Source: Candidatus Thorarchaeota archaeon (GTDB lineage Archaea; Asgardarchaeota; Thorarchaeia; Thorarchaeales; Thorarchaeaceae). From it: a stretch of DNA of 64,000 nt. Under the pieces are notes generated by a model. That model searched no databases. It was not told the origin of the DNA and saw only the letters and a program-made list of their open reading frames with translations. Within the stretch, counting starts at the first letter, position 1; the number at the start of each line of letters is the position of its first letter. The translations under genes were made by a program, and so were the position numbers. Location: positions 1-64,000 of the forward strand of contig DXJO01000027.1 in the NCBI GenBank assembly GCA_019057475.1. Reading direction: 5' to 3'. Positions 8,037-17,438 of this stretch are shown piece by piece.

Positions 8037-9812
8037 CTATAAGCCCCTTTGGCGCTCAAAGGTTTCAATCAGTTCGCCCACGGTTGTCGCTTGCTTGGCA
8101 CTCTTATCTTCTCTCCACCTGCCCGTGAACCGCGGGAAACGTATGGCAAGACCTCCGATGTTCATTCTATCCTTTCCAGCCAAATGTGTCGGGCTTACAG
8201 TGAGCTCATCACCAAGAACCTCAATGACCTCAACAGGCTCAAACCAGACATCAGCTTTGACATCTGAAAGGACCTTGGGGTTCCGCCGTTCCAATACATG
8301 GGTTTCCAAGCGGCTCTTGAATTCCTCAAGCATCTCATCTGTGAAACCGGTTCCAATCTTGCAGACAGTGGGAAATGTATCGGTTTCTTCATCATAGGCG
8401 GAAGCGAGTATCGCCCCATAGAGTCCAGTCCGTTTTCCTCGGCCGTGAACTGCCCCTACGATGACTAAGTCAACGGAGTCAGACATTCCTTCCTTGTAGG
8501 ATGCCTTCAACTTAATCCAAAGCCAGCTTCGAGAGCCTGCTTGATAGCCTGATTTCTCGTGAACCGCTTTCGCGATTACTCCTTCATATCCCGAGTTGTG
8601 GGCCTCTATGAATATCGCGTCAAGGCGATCTGGATCTTCAGTGACCTCCCCTGTTGTCAGGGATACTCTATCAACTGATGTGACTATCTTCTCCAAGAGC
8701 TTGCGACGTTTCAACATGGAAATCGAAGACACATCTTCACCGTTAAGAAAAAGGATATCAAAGAAGAATAATGCAACCGGAACTTCTTGGCTCATAGCTT
8801 CGATACTTGTCTTCCTTCTTCTGCGCATGAGTTCTTGGAACGGTCGCATCTTCCCTGTGGACGGGTCAACAGCGACAATTTCGCCCTCAATAACGCAGGT
8901 TTCAGCTTTGATGTTCTTGCGTACAAGTTCAACCACGTCCGGATATTGCGCAGTGATTTTCTCTTGTCTTCGAGAGAAGAGCACAATCTCTTCACCATCC
9001 TTATGAACTTGAACACGCTCACCATCGTATTTGTATTCAACGAGAGCCTTTGCCCCGACCTTCTCAAGTATCTCCGTTGCGTCTGAGAGTTTCTTGGCTG
9101 ACATCATCCGGATTGGCGTTCCGACCCTTGCCTTGATCGTCTTCACAGCCTCAAGTCCATCGGTGGCGAGTACACGTGCCACGCGGCCAAGATCACTGCA
9201 CACATTGAATGCGTGTTCAAGTTCAGGTCTGGCATCCCGATCGTCTGTGAATGCAGTTGAGAGGGCATCAAGAATGCTCATGGCCCCAAGGCCCAAGCGA
9301 AGGCGTCCAGTTACTGTTCGCAGGAGATACTTCGCCTCAATAGGTTTCGCGTCCGTGAGCAGTCCGGATAGTTTCGCAATCTTCGCCCTGTTGCTCCCTT
9401 GCCCTGATATCTTCGAGATCGCATCCAAGGTCTGAAAAACGGAATTGACAGTGAGCTCCTCCGCGAGGAGCGAGGATTGCACGCTCCCTTCAAGAAGAGC
9501 TTCAGCAGCAGACCCTATGTCCCCGGTTTCAGTGAGCTTGCCTTCAACTGTGCTCTCAGAAACCGATGCGGCACTTGCGATAACTTGGATTGCCATCTTC
9601 TCGGCAATCCCAATCTCCGGCTGCTCCATCCAGTCTGGATACAGCTTCCAGACGCTGAGAGCAACAAGTCTACTGACCTCTTCTGGGCCAGCCTCTTTCA
9701 GGAGTTCTGCAAAGATGTCGATTTTCGCAAGAGACCCCGAAGTAGACTCAACAAGCTCGAATGCCTGAGCGACACGTTCGTAGAGCACGTCAAATTGACC
9801 CCTGATAATCAA
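8037..9812 (-). CDS. lig: ATP-dependent DNA ligase (archaeal type)
   Basis: 591 residues, the normal archaeal replicative ligase size. An N-terminal helical DNA-binding domain is followed by the adenylation domain with motif I KYDGERVQ (adenylated lysine), motif III EGEIVAVD, motif IV GYEGVIAK and motif V WIKLK. The C-terminal OB-fold ends in RFPRFTGRWREDKSAKQAT, typical of archaeal ligases. The start is TTG, set by alignment with the family (about ten residues before LYERV). A GTG eight codons in is possible because the TATA box at 9828 lies very close. The gene is divergent from ribosomal protein S17e. Confidence 0.95.
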   Translation of the reverse strand: MIIRGQFDVLYERVAQAFELVESTSGSLAKIDIFAELLKEAGPEEVSRLVALSVWKLYPDWMEQPEIGIAEKMAIQVIASAASVSESTVEGKLTETGDIGSAAEALLEGSVQSSLLAEELTVNSVFQTLDAISKISGQGSNRAKIAKLSGLLTDAKPIEAKYLLRTVTGRLRLGLGAMSILDALSTAFTDDRDARPELEHAFNVCSDLGRVARVLATDGLEAVKTIKARVGTPIRMMSAKKLSDATEILEKVGAKALVEYKYDGERVQVHKDGEEIVLFSRRQEKITAQYPDVVELVRKNIKAETCVIEGEIVAVDPSTGKMRPFQELMRRRRKTSIEAMSQEVPVALFFFDILFLNGEDVSSISMLKRRKLLEKIVTSVDRVSLTTGEVTEDPDRLDAIFIEAHNSGYEGVIAKAVHEKSGYQAGSRSWLWIKLKASYKEGMSDSVDLVIVGAVHGRGKRTGLYGAILASAYDEETDTFPTVCKIGTGFTDEMLEEFKSRLETHVLERRNPKVLSDVKADVWFEPVEVIEVLGDELTVSPTHLAGKDRMNIGGLAIRFPRFTGRWREDKSAKQATTVGELIETFERQRGL

Positions 9813-9827
9813 TCGGACACCGTATGC

Positions 9828-9835
9828 TTTATAAA
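9828..9835. promoter_or_regulatory. Palindromic TATA box between ligase and S17e genes
   Basis: TTTATAAA is self-complementary, so it could position transcription both ways. It lies about 50 bases before the S17e start and only about 16 bases before the ligase TTG. The S17e assignment is therefore the better one, with the ligase message nearly leaderless or starting at an internal codon. Confidence 0.55.
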
Positions 9836-9885
9836 CACAGCCAGAAGAACTGCCGAAATTGACAACTAGATGCGGTGATTGCTAA

Positions 9886-10137
9886 TTGGGTAACATCAGA
9901 CCTAAGTACATCAAGGGTGCAGCGAGGCTTCTTCTCCATTGGTATCCAGACGAGTTCACAGTTGATTTCGAAACCAACAAGAGGCTCGTTCAGCAGTACA
10001 CTGATGCTAAGACAAAGAAGGTTCGGAACCGCATTGCAGGCTACTGTGTCACACTCGTTAAGATTCAGCATGCTCGTGATCGAGCTGAGATCGAAGAAGA
10101 GGGAGAAGTCGTTTTTGACGGCGACACCGAGATGTAG
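9886..10137 (+). CDS. rps17e: 30S ribosomal protein S17e
   Basis: 83 residues. The start MGNIRPKYIKGAARLLL and the core NRIAGYCVTLVKIQ are the signature of archaeal and eukaryotic S17e, which is absent from bacteria. The TTG start is fixed by family alignment and by GGTGAT six bases upstream. The acidic C-terminal tail (about 15 residues) is longer than in many archaea. The gene stands alone, downstream of the TATA box it may share with the ligase. Confidence 0.95.
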   Translation: MGNIRPKYIKGAARLLLHWYPDEFTVDFETNKRLVQQYTDAKTKKVRNRIAGYCVTLVKIQHARDRAEIEEEGEVVFDGDTEM

Positions 10138-10250
10138 ATTCATCTCATGATCTCATTTCTTGCGCATCCGTCCGTTTCTGATACTTGAAAATAGAAGCGA
10201 CAAAAGCCCTGTGAAAGATGTCATAAGGCTGCGATTCCACACAGCAGTCT

Positions 10251-11285
10251 ATGGGCGGATGGCAAAACCTCATCCTTCACGGCGACTGCTTGACTGCAAT
10301 GAAGCATCTTAGCAATGAGCTCGATGAAAAAATCCGACTCATCTATATCGATCCCCCTTTCTTTTCGGGCACAGAGTATACTTTGAAGATGAAGGGCATC
10401 GGCGACGCATCAAGCGCACCAGCATTGCGGGATACGAATACGTACAGCGATCGATGGAACGGGGGGCTTGAAGAGTACCTACGCTTCATGAAGGATCGAC
10501 TTGGAGCGATGATAGAACTGCTCCACGAGAATGGGAGCCTCTGGGTTCATCTTGACTGGCACGTTTCTCATTATGTCAAAACTATCCTCGACGATATCTT
10601 CGGATATTCCAACTTCGTTAATGAGCTGGTGTGGAAGCGTACGAATAGCCCCAAGTCACAGAGCAGAGGCTTCGGTAGCCAACATGACATAATCCTACTC
10701 TACGCAAAGAATGCTTCAGAGTTCAAGACCCATTCAATCTACCGAAAACATGACGAGAAGTCCTTGAAACCTTACAGCTACAGGGATGAGAAAGGTAGAT
10801 TCCGGCTCATCGAAATCGAGGCTCATGGAATCCAGCGGTCCGAAACCAGAAGGCAGTTTGAGTGGGAGGGGAGAACTGCTCCTTACCTGTACAAGAGAGA
10901 AACACTGGACAAGTGGCAAAATGAAGGTATAATCTACAGGAGCAAGAATGGACGGTATTCGAAGAAGCAGTACTTGTCTGACATGCCGGGCGTGATTGTT
11001 TCTGATCTGTGGATGGACATTCCGCCCATCCAAGGTGCTTCAAAGGAATTTACGGGATTCCTGACCCAAAAACCTGTGGCGCTTGTAGAAAGGATGATAG
11101 AGGCAGCAACCGAGCCAGGAGAGATTGTAGCAGACTTCTTTGCAGGTTCAGGAACTACAGCGGTTGCGGCCGAGAGGACACGTAGACGATGGATAATCAG
11201 TGATTCTTCCGAAGTCGCAATTGATCTAGCGGAATCTAGGTTGGCCAAGTTGAAAGCCAAGTACCAGAGGACAACCTTCAACTAG
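10251..11285 (+). CDS. DNA methyltransferase, beta-class (probable N6-adenine)
   Basis: 344 residues. Catalytic motif IV (IDPPFFSG) comes near the N-terminus and the SAM-binding motif I (DFFAGSGTT) near the C-terminus; this order defines the beta class of amino-methyltransferases. DPPF favours adenine N6 over cytosine N4 but does not prove it. The middle (about residues 120-240) is basic and probably holds target recognition. No restriction endonuclease or specificity gene is adjacent, so this looks like a solitary methyltransferase. It resembles the modification subunits of type III systems but is much shorter. Confidence 0.88.
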   Translation: MGGWQNLILHGDCLTAMKHLSNELDEKIRLIYIDPPFFSGTEYTLKMKGIGDASSAPALRDTNTYSDRWNGGLEEYLRFMKDRLGAMIELLHENGSLWVHLDWHVSHYVKTILDDIFGYSNFVNELVWKRTNSPKSQSRGFGSQHDIILLYAKNASEFKTHSIYRKHDEKSLKPYSYRDEKGRFRLIEIEAHGIQRSETRRQFEWEGRTAPYLYKRETLDKWQNEGIIYRSKNGRYSKKQYLSDMPGVIVSDLWMDIPPIQGASKEFTGFLTQKPVALVERMIEAATEPGEIVADFFAGSGTTAVAAERTRRRWIISDSSEVAIDLAESRLAKLKAKYQRTTFN

Positions 11286-11318
11286 TACAGAATTCAAATC
11301 AGGAAAAGGCGACCCTTA

Positions 11319-12587
11319 ATGTCTATTGACGACTATGCAGGCCCTGACAGAAGCAAGTATGTCAAAGGAGAGAAAGTGGAGAAGACCTCCGCTCTGCTGA
11401 TGGTGTTCCTAGCAATAATGAAGGGTAGCATTGCTCTGCTGAGTAGCAGCGTCGCTCTGATGGCTGATGCCATCAACTCCTTAGCGGATATTTTCGCCTC
11501 GATTATGGTGTGGTCAGGATTGCGGCTCGCGGGCAGGGACCCCAATGACCGATTCCCCTACGGTTACTATAGAGGAGAAACCTTAGCCTCCTTCGTAGTT
11601 GCCATCATGATTATCATTGCAGGAGCTGGAATCGCTTGGCAGTCAGCAAGCAGCATCACTGAACCCACCCAAATTATCGGGACGGCTCTACCGATTGGAG
11701 CTGCGTTGACTTCCGCAATCATATACTTCATTCTTTCAAAGTACAAGCTCAAGGTGGGTAATGAAATTGGCAGCCCGAGTCTGATTGCTGACAGCAAGCA
11801 CTCCATGTTAGATGTCTACGCAGGCATTCTCGTGCTTGCAGGCGTGGTATTTTCCATCATCGGTTATCCAATCATCGAAATCTTCGTCGCACTATTGCTT
11901 GCTGCGTATATCATGAAGGAGGGAGTCGTGCTGATGAGAGATTCAGCCTTGAGTCTGATGGACGCATCTCCAATTCCTGAAAGACATGCGGAGATACGGA
12001 GGGTAGCCGAGGGAGTTTATGGAGTTGTGGATGTTCATAACATCAAAGTAAGAGTGTCTGGTTCAGTTTACTTCTGTGAGATGCATGCAACGATGAGCAA
12101 GGAAATGCCATTGGATCATGCGCATGCGCTCACTGATGAGATGGAAGCACTCCTCAAGCAGTTGATTCCTGAACTCGAGAGCGTTATGATCCACATGGAA
12201 CCTGAGAAAAAGAAAATTCTGAGAGTGGCAGTGCCAGTCAGCACTTACGAGGGAATTTCTTCCAGAGTGAGTCAGCATTTCGCGAAAGCGCCCTATTTCT
12301 GTGTCGTCGAAATCGTAGAAAAGACAGTGATAGCAGTCGAGTCTGTAGAAAATCCCGGATCTACGGCAGACAAGAAACGCGGCCTTCTCGCTGTAGAAAG
12401 CTTGATTGCGGGCAAAGGAGCTGATGCCGTGGTTGCGGCTGACATCGGGAGGGGCGCATTCAGTGTGTTTCGATCAGAATTGGTTGCAGTCTATGAACTA
12501 CCGGAAGGCAGGTCTGATGTTGAATCCATCATTAAGTCATTCATTCAGGGGGAACTGAAGCGAATCACAGAGTTCAAACAGCATTAG
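11319..12587 (+). CDS. Cation diffusion facilitator fused to a NifX/NafY-like domain
   Basis: 422 residues. The first 300 are a CDF-family metal/proton antiporter: about six membrane helices, metal-site motifs ADAINSLAD and DSKHSMLD, and the cytoplasmic metal-sensing domain. From about residue 305 (ILRVAVPVS) to 405 there is a domain of the dinitrogenase Fe-Mo cofactor-binding (NifX/NafY) fold, ending in KGADAVVAADIGRGA. CDF proteins export zinc, iron or manganese; the extra domain may bind a metal or metal cluster and gate transport. Related fusions are known in other archaea. No nitrogenase genes are nearby. Confidence 0.88.
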   Translation: MSIDDYAGPDRSKYVKGEKVEKTSALLMVFLAIMKGSIALLSSSVALMADAINSLADIFASIMVWSGLRLAGRDPNDRFPYGYYRGETLASFVVAIMIIIAGAGIAWQSASSITEPTQIIGTALPIGAALTSAIIYFILSKYKLKVGNEIGSPSLIADSKHSMLDVYAGILVLAGVVFSIIGYPIIEIFVALLLAAYIMKEGVVLMRDSALSLMDASPIPERHAEIRRVAEGVYGVVDVHNIKVRVSGSVYFCEMHATMSKEMPLDHAHALTDEMEALLKQLIPELESVMIHMEPEKKKILRVAVPVSTYEGISSRVSQHFAKAPYFCVVEIVEKTVIAVESVENPGSTADKKRGLLAVESLIAGKGADAVVAADIGRGAFSVFRSELVAVYELPEGRSDVESIIKSFIQGELKRITEFKQH

Positions 12588-12643
12588 AATCAAACAGTTT
12601 GTGCATTCGATAGAATGACCAAGTGGTTTCTACACCAAGTATG

Positions 12644-13378
12644 CTAGCTGGCCTTCTTGATCTTCCTTATTGTTCCGCCAGGCGCAACACCCTTGGGACA
12701 CGCCTTCACACAATTCATTATCAGATCACAGAGAGGTGCTCCTTCAGGAGTCGTTGCAGCCTTGAAGTAACGTTCCTTGTCGGCTGTCCGCGAGTCCTCA
12801 TGAAACCTCCACGCCTTAGCGAGAGCTGAAGGTCCAACATACTCTTTCTTCTTCGCATTAACTGGACAGGAACCAAAACATAGAGCACACATAATGCAGT
12901 TGACATAGCGCTCCATCTTCCTCCGATCAGATGGGGACTGTGTTCGTGCCTTTTCTCCTTCCGCAGGTTCAGCCCATAGGTTCAGACTCTCAAGTGCATT
13001 GTAGAACTTGGTCATGTCAACAACGAGATCCTTCAGAATAGGAAGGTTCGGCAATGGCTCAACTAACACCTCTTCATCAGGATTCCAACCAGGAGGCACT
13101 TCAGTTAGGGGTGGGAACGGTTTGAGATTCATATTCAAGTCCTTAAGGCCGGACACTTGGGTTTTGCAGGCTAGTCGAGGTTCCTTGTTGATAAGCATGG
13201 CGCAGCTGCCACAAACCGCACCGCGGCATGAATACCTGAAAGAGATCGAGGGGTCCATCTTGTCTTGGATTTGAAACAAAGCATCTAGGACTGTCATCCC
13301 CTTCTTGACATCTACCTTGTAAAGGTCATAGTGTGAAACTGCTCCACCATCTCTGCTTCTAGCCACTCTGAATAACAT
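12644..13378 (-). CDS. sdhB: Succinate dehydrogenase/fumarate reductase iron-sulfur subunit
   Basis: 244 residues. The three clusters of this subunit can be read in order: [2Fe-2S] at CRGAVCGSC with a later cysteine (RLAC), [4Fe-4S] at CIMCALCFGSCPV, and the [3Fe-4S]-type ligands near CVKACPKGV. The ATG overlaps the stop of the flavoprotein gene (TGATG), so translation is coupled. It passes electrons between the flavin subunit and the membrane or another carrier. No membrane-anchor gene follows; the next gene is convergent. The direction of the reaction in the cell is not settled by sequence. Confidence 0.95.
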   Translation of the reverse strand: MLFRVARSRDGGAVSHYDLYKVDVKKGMTVLDALFQIQDKMDPSISFRYSCRGAVCGSCAMLINKEPRLACKTQVSGLKDLNMNLKPFPPLTEVPPGWNPDEEVLVEPLPNLPILKDLVVDMTKFYNALESLNLWAEPAEGEKARTQSPSDRRKMERYVNCIMCALCFGSCPVNAKKKEYVGPSALAKAWRFHEDSRTADKERYFKAATTPEGAPLCDLIMNCVKACPKGVAPGGTIRKIKKAS

Positions 13379-15060
13379 CAGTAAGTTCTCTCCTTCACTT
13401 CAAACTGGCCAAGATTGACGTCCTTGGTGCTAATTTTCATTTCGCCATCGATGAGTGTCATCAAGGTGTGTTTGAGGAACCTCTCATCATCTCGTTTTGG
13501 ATGATCAATCCTCCAGTGAGCGCCTCGACTCTCTTCTCGCCAGATGGCTCCTGCAGTAATGGCGTATGCTAACTGGAGCATGTTCTCGAGCTCAAGAGTT
13601 CGGACTAGAGCGTAGTTGAAGCGGTCATCACTTCGAGGTATGGAAACTTTCTCGAATCGCTCTTGTATCATTTTGATGACCTTGAGAGCTCCTTCCATCC
13701 TCGTCGGATCTCTGAAGACCCCCACATCATCATCCATGGTGGTTCCCATGAGTTCTCTGAGTTCGGCGCATAACTCTCCGGATTCATTCAGCAGGATTGC
13801 CTGAATCTTCTCTCGCATCGCGAAGGCTGCGTTATCTACGGCCTCTGCATCAGGGTCTTTTGCATTGGCTGCGTATTCACTCGCATTCTTGCCAACTATG
13901 CGCCCATAAACCAAGGTTTCTAGGAGAGAGTTGCCGCCAAGCCTATTGGCTCCATGGACGCTCATGCATGCCGTTTCGCCCACAGCAAACAAGCCGTTCA
14001 GAGATGTTGTTCCGTTCTTGTCACAATCGATTCCACCCATAGAGTAGTGCTGAGTTGGCACCACGGGGATGGGCTCTTCGATTGGGTCCACTCCAGCAAA
14101 GTCTAAGCTAATCTCCCTAATTCCAGGAAGACGCTCTTTGATCTTAGCCGCGCCCAGATGAGTCAGGTCTAGATGGACGTACCCACCTTCAAAGCCTCGA
14201 CCCTCATTGATCTCGGTTTGTATCGCTCGCGCAACTATGTCGCGTGGCGCAAGTTCCATCTTCTTAGGAGCATATTCCTTCATGAACCGCTCCCCCTTAG
14301 AATTGAGAAGATATCCACCCTCGCCTCTTGCACCTTCTGTTATCAAGATGTTAGAGCCCTTCAATCCAGTTGGATGGAACTGAATGAACTCCATGTCTTT
14401 CAATGGCACGCCAGCTCTTAACGCTAAGCCACAACCATCACCAGTGTTGATGAGCGCATTTGTTGAGCGTCCATAGACACGACCAAAGCCGCCTGTAGCG
14501 AGTATCACGGCCTTGGCAGTGATGCCGAGCACCTTGCCTGTAGAAATTTCAAGAGCGGTAACTCCCACAATCCGGTCTTCCGTCCTAACAAGCGAAGTTA
14601 CAAACCACTCGTCATAGAACTTCACGCCTTTTCTCATAGCTTGCTCGAAAGTTGTGTGGAGAAGGTTGTGCCCTGTGCGGTCAGCAGCGTAGCATGTTCG
14701 TGGATACGCCGCTCCACCAAAAGGCCTCTGTGCAATCTTTCCATCCTCGGTTCTTGAGAAAGCTGTACCCCACAGCTCGTTCTCGATGACGACCGACGGG
14801 GCATTCCTGGTAAGAACCTCTACGACATCCTGGTCGGCCAGATAGTCGGACCCCTTGACAGTGTCAAAAGCGTGTGACTCCCACGAGTCCTCGATACTCA
14901 TGGCAGCATTGATTCCACCTTGTGCGGCTACAGAGTGCGACCTGAGAGAGTGCACCTTTGTCACGACTGCAACATCGTGAGTATCAACAATCTCGATTGC
15001 AGCTCTTAAGCCAGAGAGCCCTGCGCCTATAATCAATACATCGTGCTTGAGGTTCACCAA
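13378..15060 (-). CDS. sdhA: Succinate dehydrogenase/fumarate reductase flavoprotein subunit
   Basis: About 560 residues. The dinucleotide-binding motif [15 protein letters not shown], the flavin-attachment region [13 protein letters not shown] (the histidine is the site of covalent FAD in the family), the active-site [11 protein letters not shown] and [15 protein letters not shown] are all present. A TTG start at 15060 is preferred: AGGAG lies seven bases before it, and the longer reading from a TTG at 15105 would put a perfect hairpin inside the coding region. GTG at 15057 is an alternative. It is the fourth gene of the oxoacid-oxidoreductase/fumarase/dehydrogenase operon. Confidence 0.94.
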   Translation of the reverse strand: MVNLKHDVLIIGAGLSGLRAAIEIVDTHDVAVVTKVHSLRSHSVAAQGGINAAMSIEDSWESHAFDTVKGSDYLADQDVVEVLTRNAPSVVIENELWGTAFSRTEDGKIAQRPFGGAAYPRTCYAADRTGHNLLHTTFEQAMRKGVKFYDEWFVTSLVRTEDRIVGVTALEISTGKVLGITAKAVILATGGFGRVYGRSTNALINTGDGCGLALRAGVPLKDMEFIQFHPTGLKGSNILITEGARGEGGYLLNSKGERFMKEYAPKKMELAPRDIVARAIQTEINEGRGFEGGYVHLDLTHLGAAKIKERLPGIREISLDFAGVDPIEEPIPVVPTQHYSMGGIDCDKNGTTSLNGLFAVGETACMSVHGANRLGGNSLLETLVYGRIVGKNASEYAANAKDPDAEAVDNAAFAMREKIQAILLNESGELCAELRELMGTTMDDDVGVFRDPTRMEGALKVIKMIQERFEKVSIPRSDDRFNYALVRTLELENMLQLAYAITAGAIWREESRGAHWRIDHPKRDDERFLKHTLMTLIDGEMKISTKDVNLGQFEVKERTY

Positions 15061-15075
15061 TGCGTCTCTCCTCGC

Positions 15076-15092
15076 CTCGGAGTCACTCCGAG
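15076..15092 (-). other. Hairpin between fumarase and flavoprotein genes
   Basis: CTCGGAG-TCA-CTCCGAG is a perfect 7-bp inverted repeat. It lies just before the Shine-Dalgarno-like AGGAG of the flavoprotein gene. It could adjust translation or mark an RNA-processing site within the operon. Confidence 0.5.
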
Positions 15093-15146
15093 CAATGCAA
15101 TTCAAGTGCAGTCCTAGTATAAGGAGCTTTTTCTGTCGGAACTAGA

Positions 15147-16535
15147 CTACACCATTCTCTTTGGGTCAAGTATCTCGTCCAAATCGCCATCAATCTTGAG
15201 TTTCATGTCAAGCAAGGTTTCTCTAATCGTCTTTCCTGATGAGTGAGCTGCTTTCACCACCTCTGAAGCCTTGTCATATCCTATGATGGGCGTCAGACGT
15301 GTTACAATCATAGGATTCCGTTCTAGTTGAAGTTCGATGTGGCCAGTGTTCGCCTTTAAACCTTCAAGGCAGTATTCCACGAAGGATTTGATGCTATTAG
15401 ATAGGATGCGAATCGAGTGGAGAAGGTTCACAATCATTACAGGCTTTGTGACATTCAAGTCTAGAATACTTCCGAATCCCTCTGCTAAAGCAATCGTGGA
15501 ATCATTACCCATGACCTGCAGGGAAACCTGAATCAAAGCCTCTGCCTGAGTGGGGTTGATCTTTCCGGGCATTATCGATGAGCCTGGTTCGTTCTGCGGC
15601 AGTAGCAGCTCGCCTAAGCCGGCACGTGGGCCGCTACCCATCCAACGGACATCATTAGCCATCTTGATGCATGCTAATGCTAGCTGACGAAGAACCCCGC
15701 TCGTAGCTACAAGCTTGCTGTGTGAAGCAATCCCTTCAGCCTTGACTGGATTGATTTTGATTGGTCGTCCTGCGAGTTCACTGAGATGATTTGTCACTCT
15801 TTTGGCGAATCCTTTGGGTGCGTTGAGCCCTGTTCCAAGGGCAGTGCCACCAACGGGAACCACGGCAAGATCGTCAAGGGCGCGGTGCAATGCTTTTTTG
15901 ACCTCACTGAACTGTCGGCGATAGACTTCAAACTCCGTTGAGAGAGGGATAGGAACTGCATCCTGCAGATGGGTCCGTCCAACCTTCACGATGCCTTCGA
16001 ATTGTTCGATTTTCTGTCCAAGGCCCCGAATCAGCGTTTCAATGGAGGGCAACAAATCGACATTGATTGCATCCAGGGTCGCTAGGTGCATTGCCGTGGG
16101 GATGACGTCATTTGAGGACTGACCTTTGTTGACGTGATCATTCGGATGAACAGGTGAACTCATTCCTTTGGGATGCCCCAAGATTTCATTCGCCCGGTTT
16201 GCGAGAACTTCATTCATATTCATGTTAGTCTGAGTTCCAGAACCAGTCTGAAATACATCAATAGGAAACTGGTCTAGGAATCGTTTCTCATCCAGCATTT
16301 CGTTTACAGCCTGAAGGACGGCATTCCCCAATCCCTCATCCAGGTCAGCACTCTCCATGTTTGACAACACGCACGCCTTCTTCACCATGGCGAGTGATAG
16401 AATGAATCTCTGAGAGAATCGCAGACCGCTTATTTGGAAATTCTCAATTGCGCGCTGTGTGTTGATTCCCCAGTAAGCATCCGTAGGAACGTCAAGTTCT
16501 CCAAGCACATCCTTCTCTGTGCGGGTCTTTTTCAT
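15147..16535 (-). CDS. fumC: Fumarate hydratase, class II
   Basis: 462 residues, full length for FumC. Seen are the substrate-loop signature GSSIMPGKINPTQ, TGSGTQTNMNMNEV, HPNDHVNKGQSSND and VGRTHLQDA. The THLQDA form favours fumarase over aspartase. GGGAGG precedes the ATG. The enzyme interconverts malate and fumarate and sits between the oxoacid oxidoreductase and the succinate dehydrogenase/fumarate reductase genes, 36 and about 86 bases from its neighbours, so the three activities are probably made together. Class II fumarases need no iron-sulfur cluster, unlike the two-subunit class I enzymes common in archaea. Confidence 0.94.
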   Translation of the reverse strand: MKKTRTEKDVLGELDVPTDAYWGINTQRAIENFQISGLRFSQRFILSLAMVKKACVLSNMESADLDEGLGNAVLQAVNEMLDEKRFLDQFPIDVFQTGSGTQTNMNMNEVLANRANEILGHPKGMSSPVHPNDHVNKGQSSNDVIPTAMHLATLDAINVDLLPSIETLIRGLGQKIEQFEGIVKVGRTHLQDAVPIPLSTEFEVYRRQFSEVKKALHRALDDLAVVPVGGTALGTGLNAPKGFAKRVTNHLSELAGRPIKINPVKAEGIASHSKLVATSGVLRQLALACIKMANDVRWMGSGPRAGLGELLLPQNEPGSSIMPGKINPTQAEALIQVSLQVMGNDSTIALAEGFGSILDLNVTKPVMIVNLLHSIRILSNSIKSFVEYCLEGLKANTGHIELQLERNPMIVTRLTPIIGYDKASEVVKAAHSSGKTIRETLLDMKLKIDGDLDEILDPKRMV

Positions 16536-16571
16536 CCAGTGTCCTCCCTGTTGTGTTATCCTGCGGAGCCA

Positions 16572-17438
16572 TTACAATGTCAGGTCATTCACTACCTGTT
16601 GGAGCAACGCTCTATCCGTTTCGTGGTCTCTAAGTCTGCCATCTTTGGGCAATGCCAAGCCGGATGCTAGGTCGGGGAGTTCTGACTTGTAGAACAGACC
16701 GACTGGTATCCTATCTCCAAACTCGAACGATTTCTCCAAGGCCAGCATCTTATTCGTGGGGTCGTGTCCTTCCTCCTGCAGCGAGTACGCCCGTTCATTA
16801 TAGAATTTCCATGTGAGCTTTCGATTCCATGTCTGACAGGGCTGGAGAATATCTACAACTGCAAAACCCCTGTGTTGTACGGCTTTGACCATGAGCGTCA
16901 CAAGGTCCTTCTGATTTCCTGAGAACCCACGTGCCACGTAGGTTGCGCCTCCGGTAATTGCAAGAGCGATTGGATTGATTGGCCACATCGGAGCTCCCGG
17001 AGGAGGAGGGGAAGTATTCGATACATACCCTCGCTGTGCCGCTGGTGAGAACTGACCCTTCGTGAGACCCATTACCCCATTGTTGTGAATGAAGACCGCT
17101 AAGTTAACGTTGCGGCGGGCAGCATGAATGAAATGGGAAAAGCCCTCACCTAGACCATCGCCGTCCCCGGTGTTCACAATGACTTTGAGATCCGGATTAA
17201 CAAGGTGAGCACCAGTCGCAACAGGAATAGCTCTTCCGTGAAGGGTATGGAACATGTTCAGATTGATGTAGTGCGGAGCCTTGCTGGAACACCCAATCCC
17301 GGAAACCAAAAGAATCTCATGGCGGGGAACATCTAGCTCAATCACTGCTTTCTTGAGAGCGGCCAATATTCCAAAGTTGCCGCACCCAGTACACCAAGTT
17401 ATCGCTTGTTTTCCTTCAAGCTCTTCAATCGTAATCAT
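16572..17438 (-). CDS. korB: 2-oxoacid:ferredoxin oxidoreductase, beta subunit
   Basis: 288 residues. Thiamine pyrophosphate and cluster residues are visible: WCTGCGNFG, GIGCSS, and the TPP/magnesium motif GDGDGLG followed by NNGVMGLTKGQ. The short linker and overall length fit the 2-oxoglutarate or broad 2-oxoacid type rather than the pyruvate type at 62384. The start at 17438 is chosen because ATGA there overlaps the alpha subunit stop; a longer reading from 17474 would lie wholly inside the alpha gene. It decarboxylates a 2-oxoacid and reduces ferredoxin, probably feeding the adjacent C4-acid enzymes. Confidence 0.92.
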   Translation of the reverse strand: MITIEELEGKQAITWCTGCGNFGILAALKKAVIELDVPRHEILLVSGIGCSSKAPHYINLNMFHTLHGRAIPVATGAHLVNPDLKVIVNTGDGDGLGEGFSHFIHAARRNVNLAVFIHNNGVMGLTKGQFSPAAQRGYVSNTSPPPPGAPMWPINPIALAITGGATYVARGFSGNQKDLVTLMVKAVQHRGFAVVDILQPCQTWNRKLTWKFYNERAYSLQEEGHDPTNKMLALEKSFEFGDRIPVGLFYKSELPDLASGLALPKDGRLRDHETDRALLQQVVNDLTL

